Below, piece after piece: positions 22,026 through 33,114 of a stretch of DNA of 53,622 nucleotides. A program made the translations under genes and the position numbers. The notes under the pieces are model-generated. The model did not search any database and was not told the DNA's origin. It saw nothing but the letters and a program-made list of their open reading frames with translations. Position 1 is the first letter of the stretch, and the number at the start of each line of letters is the position of its first letter. The stretch is from the NCBI GenBank assembly GCA_030141605.1, contig JAQGDQ010001230.1, forward strand, positions 1-53,622. Reading direction: 5' to 3'. This DNA is from Tubiluchus corallicola (lineage: Eukaryota > Priapulida > Priapulimorpha > Priapulimorphida > Tubiluchidae).

Positions 22026-25000
22026 CTAAGCGAAAAAGAAGACAAACTATTATTGGATGAATTACAACATCAAATTCAAAATAATTATACTCTTATTCGT
22101 TATAATCGGTGTCATTTTCAGAATAAACAATTTCAAATTTAAATTTCAAATGTGCATGCGTGTGTGTGTGTTTGTGTGTGTGTGCGAGCATGCGCATGTG
22201 CTTGTGCGTGTGTGTGTAACACACACAAATGTAACTATATTTACAACACACAAATGTTTCATACATTTTAATCATAAATCATTACTGAGTTATAGCAAAT
22301 ATAATTAGACTTTTTAAAAACAATACAATTTTATAATCAAATAATGAGAACAAAACGTTGCAAAAAGGCTGTAAAACTCTTGAAAAAACTAGAAACGAAG
22401 ATCAAGTTTTGTTTGCTTGTATTGTTGTCAGAGTTGTTTGTTATCTGAAAATTACAATAATTGACTGTATTGTAAATAATTGTTTCTCAATTTATCACAG
22501 TTTAAAACACGAGCAGGTACAATAACCCCGCATATAATGATGTATCACTTTTTGCTTTTCGTATTCGCTTTTTCTGGTTTTGTTTAATAAAGAAAATAAA
22601 AAAAAGTTTGTATAAAAACAAAATAACAAAAAAATAAAGAAAAATTATTTAATTCTATATTAGGATGTTGTTTATTACCGCAGACCATCGTTGCATTTTC
22701 AATGCTATAAAGAAATAAAAATATTAATAAAAAAGCCAGAACAAATAATAATAATCTTTACAATTTTCTTTACAAAAGAACCACTTTTTAATTCTGACAA
22801 TTTTAATTTTCACTCCTGTGCTTGTGTAATGATATAATTTATTTTATGTCTTGAACAGTATTGACATAATTGTACTATTATTTGTTTTGATTGATTGCTT
22901 GATCTATAGCGTGCTTTCTTGTCAGGCAGAAAACTGGCTGGTATGAACGCGCCATAACAATGACGACAAAATGGCACAGGGAAATTCAATTTAAAGTTTT
23001 ATTACCTATCATATCAGTGGTTGCCTCTGTTGAAGATATGAACAAGTCGGTCATTTGTCCGGCGTAATCAAGAATTAATAGAGAATCGATAGTAATGTCA
23101 CCTGTTAAAGCAGGCTCGCTACCTACAAACCAGTAGGACCCATTAGTACAATTCAATTCAGTTTATTTACCCAAATACTGTCGTAGTACACGGGCAATAT
23201 ACAAATAGTAACATAATAGTAACGTAATAAAAGTCTATATTGTTAAAAAAACTTGCAAATCATTGAAAGGTAAACTACACATTGAAAAATTGATAATATA
23301 ATCAGTGTTTCCACTATTGTGAGCAATAGTGCTGTACAATAAAATGAATTTACAATTAAAAATACAAGAGAGGCTGTAATTAATTACATAAGTGCATAGA
23401 TTTAAAACTTTTCATTTCATTTCTAACATTATCTGGAGATTTAACACATTTACAATATTTACAAAATGGTTTTTTGTAAAATACTAAACATATGAAATTG
23501 AAATTGGCACTTTATGTTTGTTTTGTGTTGGTGACTTGAGTTTTTTGTATGCAGTGGGTTTTAGTTTGTTGATATGATGTAAATGTACGAGAGGTTTTCA
23601 TCTGCCACTACGATGTAAATGTACGAGAGGTTTTCATCTGCCACTATGATGTAAATGTACTGCCACTATGATGTAAATATACGAGAGGTTTTCATCTGCC
23701 ACTATAATGTACGAGAGGTTTTCTTCTGCCACTATGATGTAAATGTATGAGAGGTTTTCATCTGCCACTATAATGTACGAGAGGTTTTCGTCTACCACTA
23801 TGATGTAAATGTACGGGAAGTTTTCATCTGCCACTATGATGTAAATGTACGAGAGGTTTTCATCTACCACTATGATGTAAATGTACGGGAAGTTTTCATC
23901 TGCCACTATGATGTAAATGTAAGAGAGGTTTTCATCTGCCACTGTGATGTAAATGTACGAGAGGTTTTTATCTGTCACTATGATGTAAATGTACGAGAGA
24001 TTTTCATCTGCCACTATGATGTAAATGTAAGGGAAGTTTTCATCTGCCACTATGATGTAAATGTATGAGAGGTTTTTATCTGTCACTATCAAAATTTTTT
24101 TATATTGTCTTTACTTGATGTGTCTGCATGTGCTAATGATTTATAGACTTTGTATTATTCTGTATGTGCATATATGTATTGGCATTGTATATAATAAATC
24201 TAATCTAATCTAATCTAAACTTACTTTCCAAAAGATCTTTCGGACAAATTTGTAATAGGACCAACATGAAGCTCACATAGGTATTGTATATTGTCATTAT
24301 TAGGTATTGTCTATTGTCATAACTAGGTATTGTCTATTGTGATAATTAGGTATTGTCTATTGTCATTATTAAGTATTGTCTATTGTCATAATTAGGTATT
24401 GTCTATTGTCATAACGAGGTAAGTTTATTGTCATAACTAGGTAAGGTCTATTGTCATAACCACGTTGTGTTAAAATGTCTAATCTATAATCTAGTTTCTA
24501 GTCTGTACGTTTGTCACATCGTAATTAATAATGATCATGTTGAAACTAGGTTAATAGTCTTTCTAGTACACCATAAATAATTGTTTAATCTCTCCTTTAC
24601 ATAAGCAACTATAAATTCATATTAGAAATGGGCGGGACAGAACCATAAGCCTAGAGCATCGTAAAGTGTTGAAACGCCCCCTGTATGCAGTTAACCAAAA
24701 ACTGTTATTGTCTTATAATCTGCTTAATCATCTCATTGTAAATATCATCTAATTTTACTTGATATATTTTAATCATCTGTACTTAGATTTTTTCTTCACC
24801 TAAACAAAACGACCCAATAGAAAGATGCAATACGAGTAACTTCCTGTTTATTTTGGGTAAGAAACAAAAATTAGATGTTTTAACTTGGGCCAAAATCAGT
24901 ACCAGCCTTGCTGTCCCGAATTTTTGATTAAATCAATTTCAAAAATGAGCAAGCAGCCATTAAGGACGTCCACCATATTGTCTAAACTGTGTTGTGTACT

Positions 25001-25264
25001 CATGTTCAAACATGTTGAAGAAATAGCACGTTCACTTGTTTTTTTCATCACTTACATAACTCGCCCCCATCTAAATACACTTTCATGTTTCCCCCGGATT
25101 TCCAAGTGAAGCACAAATTGTGCAACATTTCGTCACTCAGAAGTAGACTTGTAAATCCAGGTATTGTTCTGAAAATCATATAAATAATTATAAAACAACT
25201 AGCCAAACCCCACAAAAGCATTTTATGCATGAATATTCAGCATAGTTTAATAATAATAATAATG

Positions 25265-25317
<53 letters not shown>

Positions 25318-28192
25318 TAAAATATTAATTCAGTTAGTCAGTCTATAAGCCGTCAGTCTGGTGGCCAATCAGTCAGTCAGGTGGTTAGTGAGTCTGTCAG
25401 ACAATTGGTTAGTTCGTCAGTCAATCAGTCAGTCAATCACCTTCCTGAAAAACTTCTTTTATAGACATGCGCATGATCAGTTGTTTGATCTGCGTTCTGC
25501 AGCAGTGTTACATGTGAAATTGACCAATGGGACTCACGAGAAGCTGGATCTACACATGCGCTCAGCTACAATTTAAATTTACTTACATGGAAGTATCAGC
25601 TACACCGAAGGATAAATCACCGTTATCGATTACTAGAACTGAGGAAGCTGTCGCAACAACAACAACAATAATAATAATAATAGTACATAAATAATGTATA
25701 GACGTGGATAAATGGTCAATCTTAATTATATACCTGCAGAAATATTATGTTTGTTTGTTTGTTTGTTGATTAAAATTCTAAGAAAATTTTTGATTAAAAG
25801 TCTAAAAACGAAAATAATGCGCTGCTACAGACGCAATCTCACTTTTGAGAGCTGATTTTAGCTTGATTGATATCTGGATCGTGGATCGGCTTTTTTTCTG
25901 ATTTCAAACCTTATAATCGATTAAACTGATTCCGTATTTTTATTACAGGAAATTAAAAACATTATAGTCAAAAACAAAAAACTCTATTAAAGTTTCACAT
26001 AAAAAAATTAAAATTATGCCAAACGTTTTGACATGCTGCTGTCATCATCAGTGGTAAATTTACAAGCATGTAACCAGTTCATATATGCACAGCCTATTAT
26101 GCACTAATTAAGTATTTAACAGAAGTCAAATAGGTAATGATTAAGCAGACCAGTAAAGAAATTGATACAATAAATTATGCACTAATTATGTATTTACAAA
26201 AGTCAAAAAGGTAATGAATAAACAGACCTGAACAAAAGAAATCTATACAGTAACGAATAACTAGGTGTTTGAAAGTGAACTTATAGGAATTGAACTCCTT
26301 TGTACATTAAGAGAAGGCTTATTAGTGTATATAGATAAACTTTCTTTTCTTAATAAGTTCCAGTTATTTGTATGTCTGTATTTGTTAATTAAAAAAACGT
26401 CTAACGCATTTTCATCTCGAGAAATGAGATGCACAAAGAATTAAAATATCGTTGGCTGTTCATACTCACCATACACCATGTCAATTCCGTAACCGGATCT
26501 GAAAAAATTGAAGAAAAACTTGCTGAGGCGCTCGCTGACGAGCTGAGGTCAAAGCCCTCCGAACTCTCCTCACAAGGTACGAGCTCTGTAAAAAATATCA
26601 ATGAATAAATATGGGAGAATCTGTTGTGATGAAATTTTAATTAATAAAATAATCATCTTGATGGTGTTGCTAATAATCACAGTTTATATTTTACAGTATT
26701 ATTTAATCACATTATGCTTATTAATGAATATTTGAACCTAACTATATAATGTTTACATATTCGGATCAATGTAGATTATATATTAGACAAATATATAAAA
26801 ATTTAAATAGGCATCTTTTCAAAACCTTGAGCAGTGAACTCTCAAACTTAGCATAGAAAAACCAATGTCTAAGCTACATTGTTTACAGCAAAACCGGACC
26901 AAGTCTTAAACTGCAGGTCAAAACAAACTACTCTGTAAAATATTGAAACGAAACATACTATTTTTTTCAAGAATGACATACGCGAAAGAATTGTTACCAC
27001 AATTTCACGTTCATTGCCATTAGTTCTTCGCTTGTACATGTATTTCGCCATTTGTCAGTTAGATGGGCACTAGCGCCTGCATGTCGAAAAGCATTGACAA
27101 AAAACGTGTGCTGTAGCTTCAAGTTCAGATGTGTTAGTTTGTGACGAACTACACACGTTCGACAGCTCATGCGTGAGCACAGCCGTAAATATGGAAATTG
27201 AATTTTTATCTTATACCTTGCCTAGTTTTAGTGCAACACATTGAATATCTTACAGTAGCACTGTTCTTCAATTTTCGCTTTCACAAACACGTACAACACG
27301 CTCGTGGAATATTTTTGCTGTTGAAAATTATATTAGTTTGTGATCTGACTAATAGTTGGGCTCGCCTGCCATTTATTAAGACTCTAATCTATTATTCAAT
27401 TATCAGAAACACTTTTGCAGTGTTAATTGTGTTAAAATCTAAACTTTTTGTCCGACTTGAAAATTGGGTTGTATATGAAAAATCATCCTGTTTTCCTTTA
27501 ATCCTCACAACATCTTATTCCATGCACTATTTTTCATGCAGGTGGGGTACATTACGCACCCACCTATCCAACCCACCTTTAATAAAGCAACAACACGCCT
27601 AGGCGTACGTCTGAGAAGCCTAATTATGGAAGACGTGAAGGCTCTAATTATTACACTTATGAAGCATCATAGGATGTAAATCACTTTTGATGATTTAGGG
27701 AAATCTCAACACATGGACCCACTATTCACCCTACTGTCTCTCCACAGGTCGTAGGATGCTTTTGTACAACACACAACCCTTTGACCAATGGCGCACCCGA
27801 ATTGGAGTCATTAGAATTGTTATACCACTGTTTAGCAGAAGCGTGCAATACAAGTCGTTTACTGCGAAAGCATATCCTCTATTTTAGTCAGTTAGTACAT
27901 AAATTTCTTTCTAATATTGGAGGAAACGCTTTATGGGGAGAGGGGGAAGTAGTTATCTCCCCCCTCTCTCCCTCTCTCTAGTTGTCTGCAAAAAACAAAG
28001 TGGTAACTGTAATCAATTAGGGCCTGTCTCATTAAGATATTTTTTCTTACCGTTTTCTAAAGGTTTTTCTGCTTCTCGAACCTTCGAAGCAGGATTTCCT
28101 AAATTGACCAAGTGGTTTAGACCCTTGTCAGAGTATTGACCATCAGTGGTCACCAAGGTCACTAAAACTGTCAGAACCAGAAAAATTAACAA
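21739..28192 (-). CDS. Secreted pentraxin/laminin-G-like (concanavalin-A-like fold) protein, seven-exon model
   Basis: Minus-strand exons chosen by splice sites and phase: A 28192-28051, B 26585-26470, C 25897-25843 (tentative), D 25647-25587, E 25168-25056, F 23122-23006 and G 22025-21739 with stop TAA. The phases chain without a stop: A ends 1, B 1 to 0, C 0 to 1, D 1 to 2, E 2 to 1, F 1 to 1, G starts 1. The predicted protein of about 270 residues begins with a hydrophobic signal-like stretch (LLIFLVLTVLVTLVTT). It then has TELTWCM, VLVIDNGDLSFGV, LHNLCFTWKSG and MKVYLDGGELC, a LILDYAGQ turn, and CFNPPGDIIAWDRN. Those follow pentraxin order, with the two Cys of the usual disulfide in WCM and LCFTW; the H-x-C-x-S/T-W signature is imperfect (HNLCFTW). 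The C-terminus is a basic His/Arg/Pro tail. No ATG lies in frame before exon A, so the start is missing, altered or in another exon. Confidence 0.63.
22150..22250. repeat. Alternating (TG)n/(GC) tract with short CACA return
   Basis: TGTGCATGCGTGTGTGTGTG...GAGCATGCGCATGTGC...GTGTGTGTGTAACACACACA is a purine-pyrimidine alternation able to form Z-DNA or a short stem. It lies just upstream of exon G in the intron of the pentraxin-like gene. Confidence 0.85.
23006..23122 (-). CDS. Exon F of the pentraxin-like gene
   Basis: The 117 bp lie between TTTGTAG and GTAATA. It encodes SEPALTGDITIDSLLILDYA, then GQMTDLFISSTEATTDMI. LILDYAGQ takes the place of the L-x-L-G-Q-x-Q-D calcium-site segment of classical pentraxins, but most of the acidic ligands are absent. 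Confidence 0.62.
23575..24088. repeat. 36-bp minisatellite, about 14 copies
   Basis: The unit is GATGTAAATGTACGAGAGGT, then TTTCATCTGCCACTAT. Some copies lose the GATGTAAAT part. 36 bp is 12 codons, so a 152-codon minus frame (IIVADENLSYIY repeated) appears; it is not a gene. It lies in the intron between exons F and E of the pentraxin-like gene. Confidence 0.96.
24100..24220 (+). mobile_element. Possible retroelement 3' tail, (TAATC)n
   Basis: TATATAATAAATCTAATCTAATC ends an AT-rich stretch starting near 24100, as the short tandem tails of non-LTR elements do. No coding part is recognisable. Confidence 0.3.
24277..24465. repeat. 23-bp minisatellite, about 8 copies
   Basis: The unit is TAGGTATTGTCTATTGTCAT, then AAC, with variants TAAGTATT, GAGGTAAGTTT and TAGGTAAGG. 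Intronic to the pentraxin-like gene. Confidence 0.94.
25056..25168 (-). CDS. Exon E of the pentraxin-like gene (core strand with Cys-x-Thr-Trp)
   Basis: The exon runs from acceptor ATTTTCAG to donor GTAAGTGATG. It encodes TIPGFTSLLLSDEMLHNLC, then FTWKSGGNMKVYLDGGEL. The H-N-L-C-F-T-W motif and the K-V-Y-x-D-G turn are hallmarks of pentraxin/LamG domains. It ends in phase 1; the last T joins GT of exon F as a Cys codon. Confidence 0.72.
25248..25440. repeat. (AAT)n followed by degenerate (GTCA)n
   Basis: 25248-25320 is almost pure TAATAATAA with one GAT. 25325-25440 is TCAGTCAGTC-like with substitutions. Both are in the intron left of exon D. Confidence 0.93.
25587..25647 (-). CDS. Exon D of the pentraxin-like gene
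   Basis: The 61 bp lie between an acceptor ending GCGACAG, just after an (AAC)n/(AAT)n run, and donor GTAAGTAAAT. It encodes SSVLVIDNGDLSFGVADTS, a strand-turn-strand typical of concanavalin-A-like folds. Its last two bases join the first base of exon E as an Ile codon. Confidence 0.62.
25843..25897 (-). CDS. Tentative exon C of the pentraxin-like gene
   Basis: A 55-bp interval lies between TTTGAAATCAG and GTGAGA. It is the one I found in this intron that starts in phase 0 and ends in phase 1, as exons B and D require. It encodes KKSRSTIQISIKLKSALK. The acceptor tract is weak and the peptide is not a clear pentraxin match, so this is the least certain piece of the model. Confidence 0.25.
25985..26360. 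repeat. Dispersed repeat also at 7115-7435
   Basis: Shared blocks are ATGCCAAACGTTT, GCTGCTGTCATCATCA, TTATGCACTAATTAAGTA, AAATAGGTAA, AGTGTTTGAAA and GATAAACTTTCTTTT. It is in the same orientation as the copy at 7115-7435. A shorter third copy opens the segmental duplication at 34954-35070. Confidence 0.8.
26470..26585 (-). CDS. Exon B of the pentraxin-like gene
   Basis: Acceptor TTTTTTACAG precedes 26585 and donor GTGAGTATG follows 26470, both close to consensus. The 116 bp encode LVPCEESSEGFDLSSSAS then SDPVTELTWCM, the strand holding the first pentraxin Cys. The middle is a Ser/Ala run (SSSASASASFSS). The paralogous exon at 35177-35307 is 15 bp longer in this middle part, with the frame kept. 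Confidence 0.66.
28051..28192 (-). CDS. Exon A of the pentraxin-like gene: signal-peptide-like N-terminus
   Basis: The stretch is open from a TTG at 28192-28190 to a donor GTAAGA after 28051, ending phase 1. G joined to the AG that opens exon B gives GAG. The translation has a run of about 14 Leu/Val/Ile/Phe/Thr residues, then DGQYSD and a charged segment ending KVREAEKPLEN. It could instead start after GACAG (28168-28170), which acts as an acceptor. The duplicate at about 36717-36826 has indels and an in-frame TAG. Confidence 0.42.
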
Positions 28193-28444
28193 TTTTGTAG
28201 GAAGCGAAAATTAACTAAAATAAATAAATTGAAATCGAAATAAATTATGATGTGATTATAATATTGCAAGTACAATTACACATTCTACAATATATAGTTA
28301 CAAGATATTTCACTTGCGTCAACAAAGAAACATAAAGATATCTATTTTATTTTATGTTTATTTTTTTATTTATAATACATCTATGAACAGAAGTCATGAG
28401 ACTTATATGTCCATTAAAAACATCGTTAAATATATCGGCAGTGT

Positions 28445-30530
28445 ATAGAAAGTAAAATTATAGGCTAAAAGTACAATATTCATGGTACATGGTTAGCACA
28501 ATATAAAACTCACAAGTACATGAAAATAAATTAAAAGTACAGAATTTATGGTACATGGTTAGTACAATATAAAACACACAAGTACATGCAAATAAATTAA
28601 AAGTACCGAATTCATGGTACATGGTTAGTACAATATAAACACACAAGTAGCTGTAAATAAATTAAAAGTATAGAATTCATGGTACATGGTTAGTACAATA
28701 TAAAACACACAAGTACATGCAAATAAATTAAAAGTACAGAATTCATGGTACATGGTTAGTACAATATAAAACACGCAAGTAGCTGTAAATAAATTAAAGG
28801 TATAGAATTCATGGTACATGGTTAGTACAATATAAAACACACAAGTACATGCAAATAAATTAAAAGAACAGAATTTATGGTACATGGTTAGTACAATATA
28901 AAACACACAAGTACATGCAAATAAATTAAAAGAACAGAATATATGGTACATAGTACAATATAAAACACACAAGTACATGCAATAAAATTTAAAGTACAGA
29001 ATACATAGTACATGGTTAGTACAATATAAAACACACAAGTACATGCAAATAAATTAAAAGTACAGAATTTATGGTACATGGTTAGTACAATATAAAACAC
29101 ACAAGTACATGCAAATAAATTAAAAGTACAGAATTCATGGTACATGGTTAGTACAATATAAAACACACAAGTACATGCAAATAAATTAAAAGTACAGAAT
29201 TTATGGTACATGGTTAGTACAATATAAAACACACAAGTACATGCAAATAAATTAAAAGTATAGAATTCATGGTACATGGTTAGTACAATATGAAACACAC
29301 AAGTACATGCAAATAAATTAAAAGTACAGAATTTATGGTACATGGTTAGTACAATATAAAACACACAAGTACATGCAAATAAATTAAAAGTACAGAATTC
29401 ATGGTACATGGTTAGTACAATATAAAACACACAAGTACATGCAAATAAATTAAAAGTACAGAATTCATGGTACATGGTTAGTACAATATAAAACACACAA
29501 GTACATGCAAATAAATTAAAAGTACAGAATTTATGGTACATGGTTAGTACAATATAAAACACACAAGTACATGCAAATAAATTAAAAGTACAGAATTTAT
29601 GGTACATGGTTAGTACAATATAAAACACACAAGTACATGCAAATAAATTAAAAGAACAGAATATATGGTACATAGTACAATATAAAACACACAAGTACAT
29701 GCAATAAAATTTAAAGTACAGAATACATAGTACATGGTTAGTACAATATAAAACACACAAGTACATGCAAATAAATTAAGTACAGAATTTATGGTACATG
29801 GTTAGTACAATATAAAACACACAAGTACAAGCAAATAAATTAAAAGTACAGAATTCATGGTACATGGTTAGTACAATATAAAACACACAATTACATGCAA
29901 ATAAATTAAAAATACAGAATTCATGGTACATGGTTAGTACAATATAAAACACCCAAGTACATGCAAATAAATTAAAAATACAGAATTCATGGTACATGGT
30001 TAGTACAATATAAAACACACAATTACAAGCAAATAAATTAAAAGCACGGAATTCATGGTACATGGTTAGTACAAAATTAACACACAAGTACAAGCAAATA
30101 AATTAAAAGTACAGAATTCATGGTACATGGTTAGTACAATATAAAACACACAAGTACATGCAAATAAATTAAAAGTACAGAATTTATGGTACATGGTTAG
30201 TACAATATAAAACACACAAGTACATGCAAATAAATTAAAAGTACAGAATTCATGGTACATGGTTAGTACAATATAAAACACACAAGTACATGCAAATAAA
30301 TTAAAAGTACAGAATTTATGGTACATGGTTAGTACAATATAAAACACACAAGTACATGCAAATAAATTAAAAGAACAGAATATATGGTACATAGTACAAT
30401 ATAAAACACACAAGTACATGCAATAAAATTTAAAGTACAGAATACGTAGTACATGGTTAGTACAATATAAAACACACAAGTACATGCAATTAAATTAAAA
30501 GTACAGAATTCATGGTACATGGTTACTAAA
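28445..30530. repeat. 66-bp minisatellite, about 31 copies with higher-order structure
   Basis: The unit reads AAAAGTACAGAATTCATGG, then TACATGGTTAGTACAATA, then TAAAACACACAAGTACATGC and AAATAAATT. A deletion variant (AGAACAGAATATATGG... with ACATAGTAC) followed by a unit with GCAATAAAATTTAAAG recurs at 28931, 29653 and 30372, spacing about 720 bp. Since 66 is 22 codons and one minus-strand frame lacks stops, it creates long artificial reading frames (28888-29766 among them) with a TMYHEFCTFNLF-type repeat. I do not treat these as genes. Confidence 0.97.
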
Positions 30531-30620
30531 ATGTTAGAAAGTTTCAGCAATAAAATTTTGATAAGCATCTCGTGTAATTAGTGAAATCAATTTAAAGTCG
30601 TGATTCTTTACGCTTAGGGG
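30530..30620. repeat. Short dispersed repeat at the end of the 66-bp array
   Basis: Partner of 10745-10830. It begins exactly where the last minisatellite unit breaks off (GGTTACTAAAATGTTAG). Confidence 0.72.
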
Positions 30621-31243
30621 CGTTGATTTTAGATAAAAAATGACGTCATTGTCACGGATTCCCGTGATTGAGTTCTACTCTGCCATTAGACCTTTCATTT
30701 ACAGTATTGCAAACTAGTTTATTCCGGTTCCTACAACCTTTGCAAATCTACCTAGCGTTGTTCAGCCTGTAATTTTAGATTAGGTTTCCTTGAATTACTT
30801 ATACGGGCTTCATTCTAAAGTTATAAATTCCGTCGTCACTTCTGTATAGGTGACCATTTCACGCTTGCTGTTCCAATAAAAAACGTCATATGATCCGCCT
30901 AATTCGTTAGGTTATTTTTTCTTTTCAACAGTTCTTTTTATAGTTATTTGCTGATTTGCGCATTATATATCTATGTGATAAAGTGAATAATTATCTATGG
31001 TTGGTTGTCCTGTTGTGATATAAAGCAATAATGTAAATGCGCCAAATCATGTAAGTTGCAATAAATTATATTTTGGGTGGCCACTCTTTTAATCAAATAG
31101 TTGTGCGGTTTTTCTTACGAAGTCATGAATTAATCTAAATTACATATTTCAATAACAGCAAAACATTTTAATTAACAACTCGTAAACTTAAGCGTTATGC
31201 ACCTTTTTATAAAAACAAATTAGACTAAATACATTCCCACGCA

Positions 31244-31325
31244 TTTGTTTAATTCTAATCAACAAATTAAAAACCAGGCCGATGTCTCTCCCACAAACTT
31301 CTGAAAAAAAGAGCATTTTTCACAT
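31244..31325. repeat. Direct repeat left of the BEL/Pao remnant
   Basis: About 69 bp from AATCAACAAATTAAAAACC through GAGCATTTTTCAC is almost identical to 32383-32451 (one A differs in a homopolymer), with weaker similarity further left. It may be part of an LTR or an unrelated flanking duplication. The minus-strand reading here (62 codons, 31267-31455) extends beyond the repeat and is not recognised. Confidence 0.85.
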
Positions 31326-32040
31326 GGTGCCTCACACCGGTTTTGCTCAAATTAAATCCGTAAATGTTTGAAGTGTGAGCACTTGCTAGGCTGTTTAAAT
31401 TTTGCAAATTTTGCTGCTGTTCAAAAAGTTCTTTGCCCTCGGGAGGGTGCTTCATATTTCTTATAGTCAGCAGTTTTATAAATTATATGCACTCGAGTCA
31501 AAGTATTTAGTTTAGCGCTACTGATACAAATAAGCTGATGTTGATAGGACCTGTAGAGAAGCACAAGGCTTACTATAATAGTTAAGATATAACGCTATAA
31601 CTTGAATCATACGTTTGTTGTATTCTTAATAGTAGCCTTTGGTATTGATTTTATGCTTCTCGTAAGGCACGTAATTTGTGACAGCAAAACTAAATGTTGT
31701 AATTTCTACCTTTTATTTTCAGCCTAGCATAGTATATAGTCTGATAACATATTTTATTTTACAGCTTTGTTTGCTGACAGAAATTTTTTCTACAGGTTTA
31801 CGAGTTTAACTAGGACATTTTGCTGTGCAGTTTAAATCTGGGACAATCTTGACCTACCGGCTCCAAGGTCAAGGGCTGGTAAAGGTCTTAGCGTTTATAC
31901 AGCACATAACTAACTAGTACTAGAAATATTCATTTTTATTTGATTGCGTATAGCATGTGTACTTTTTAGGGTTTGATAAAATTGATTGATTGTTAAACGT
32001 GACCGTTTATCTTTGTGTCCTAATCCCATTACATTACAGC

Positions 32041-32366
32041 ATACATGTCTATACAGACTCGTAGTAAAACGGCTAAGATGGAAAAAGCGTTAAAAATACA
32101 TATGAATCAGCAGACGAACGTCACCTTTCTGATACTGAATTTGAGACAGAAACTTTGGATCAAAATTGTGTATAACGCATCAGCTAAAGCTAATAAGGCT
32201 AGTCCTTCTCTTAGCAAATGTTTATGCTGTACTTATGCCTGACCAATGTGGGATTTTATTACGTTTCGGGATGCATCGGTATGCTATTGTTAGTGATATT
32301 GAAAAGGCATTTTTGGCGGTGGGTCTTTTAGAACCTGACCGTGATGTTACACGTTTTTACATGTAA
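32041..32366 (+). mobile_element. BEL/Pao LTR-retrotransposon remnant: gag-like start joined to reverse transcriptase
   Basis: MSIQTRSKTAKMEKALKIH (from 32045), a gag-like start, runs in the same frame straight into KIVYNASAKANKASPSLSK, the reverse transcriptase segment normally written V-F-D-A-S-A-K...S-L-N-D. A stop follows. The other frame continues PDQCGILLRFGMHRYAIVSD and IEKAFLAVGLLEPDRDVTRF to a stop near 32366. Most of gag, protease and the rest of pol are deleted. Direct repeats flank it at 31244-31325 and 32370-32451. Confidence 0.72.
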
Positions 32367-32369
32367 TCT

Positions 32370-32451
32370 AATCATTTGAATTATAATCAACAAATTAAAA
32401 ACCAGGCCGATGTCTCTCCCACAAACTTCTGAAAAAAGAGCATTTTTCACA
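32370..32451. repeat. Direct repeat right of the BEL/Pao remnant
   Basis: Partner of 31244-31325, beginning just after the stop of the reverse-transcriptase fragment. Both copies share CCAGGCCGATGTCTCTCCC. Confidence 0.85.
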
Positions 32452-32749
32452 GTCATCACGTGCAATTACAGCAAAATAAACATTTTACCCACAAGCTGCT
32501 TCAGAATCTTTTTTTAACTTGCAGAGCTGATTCTATAAACTAAGTAATCAGCCCGGTACGTATTATGTGTTGGCAAGTTTACATGCGTATCAAAAAGTCA
32601 ACAAAACTCTGTAAATTAATTATTTACACAATTAATGTTAATTACTTACAGATTTTCAAGTGTAATCCTATAGATTAAAGCAATGTGACCACTTTAAATA
32701 TGATAATTATTGATCGAATGACTAATTTCTAGATAAATACAGTTAAACA

Positions 32750-32965
32750 CAACATTAGAATGACTAAACTTGTGAGTGAACTGTAGAAATTTCTGAACGC
32801 GTCACAGCTTGCCTTCAGGGCATTCACGCTGCACAGAAGACACCAGCTGACGTCAAATACAGCATTAAAATAACTAAACTTCTGAGTGAAGTGTAGAAAT
32901 TCCTCAACGCTAACCTTCATCACAGCTAGCCTTCAGGGCATTCATTCTGCCCAGCAGACACCAAA
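32750..32965. repeat. About 111-bp imperfect tandem duplication
   Basis: CATTAGAATGACTAAACTTG at 32752 and CATTAAAATAACTAAACTTC at 32863 each lead into GTAGAAATT-CT, GCCTTCAGGGCATTCA and CAGACACCA-type ends. Confidence 0.85.
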
Positions 32966-33114
32966 AACGTTTGCAGTAAAGATAGCTCTAGTCAAATTTT
33001 AGTAGTTGATCCGCCTGTAGGTAGCGCTGTTTGCCCCATTTTCCCTTTCTTTTCACTAGCAGCCCACATAGGTGAACATTTTCCCTGAGATCTAATTAAC
33101 ACGTTTTATCGTTG

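Larger units (their letters stand above)
26247..28510. repeat. Segmental duplication, copy 1
   Basis: This stretch matches 34954-37119 in the same orientation over about 2.1 kb, with many substitutions and small indels. Shared landmarks include GATAAACTTTCTTTT, the exon B splice sites, TTTTATCTTA...ACATCTTACAGTAGCACTG, the GACCAATGG...TCATTAGAAT tract and TATGTCCATTAAAA. It carries exons A and B of the pentraxin-like gene and runs into the 66-bp minisatellite. Confidence 0.85.

Noticed and set aside
21806-22060. 84-codon plus-strand frame
   Set aside because: Antisense of exon G of the pentraxin-like gene, where the minus strand has the Cys and Trp pattern and splice sites.
23634-24092. 152-codon minus frame of IIVADENLSYIY repeats
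   Set aside because: By-product of the 36-bp minisatellite inside an intron of the pentraxin-like gene.
27198-27602. 134-codon plus frame with a counterpart in the duplicate (35879-36154)
   Set aside because: The two copies differ by frame-breaking indels and have no recognisable domain. Similarity here is explained by the segmental duplication.
28888-29766. 292-codon minus-strand open frame with a 22-residue Cys/Tyr/Phe-rich repeat (and neighbours 28458-28646, 29776-30093, 30066-30568)
   Set aside because: It exists only because the 66-bp minisatellite unit is a multiple of three and lacks a stop in one frame. There is no gene structure, and the seed sequence in the duplicate is non-coding.
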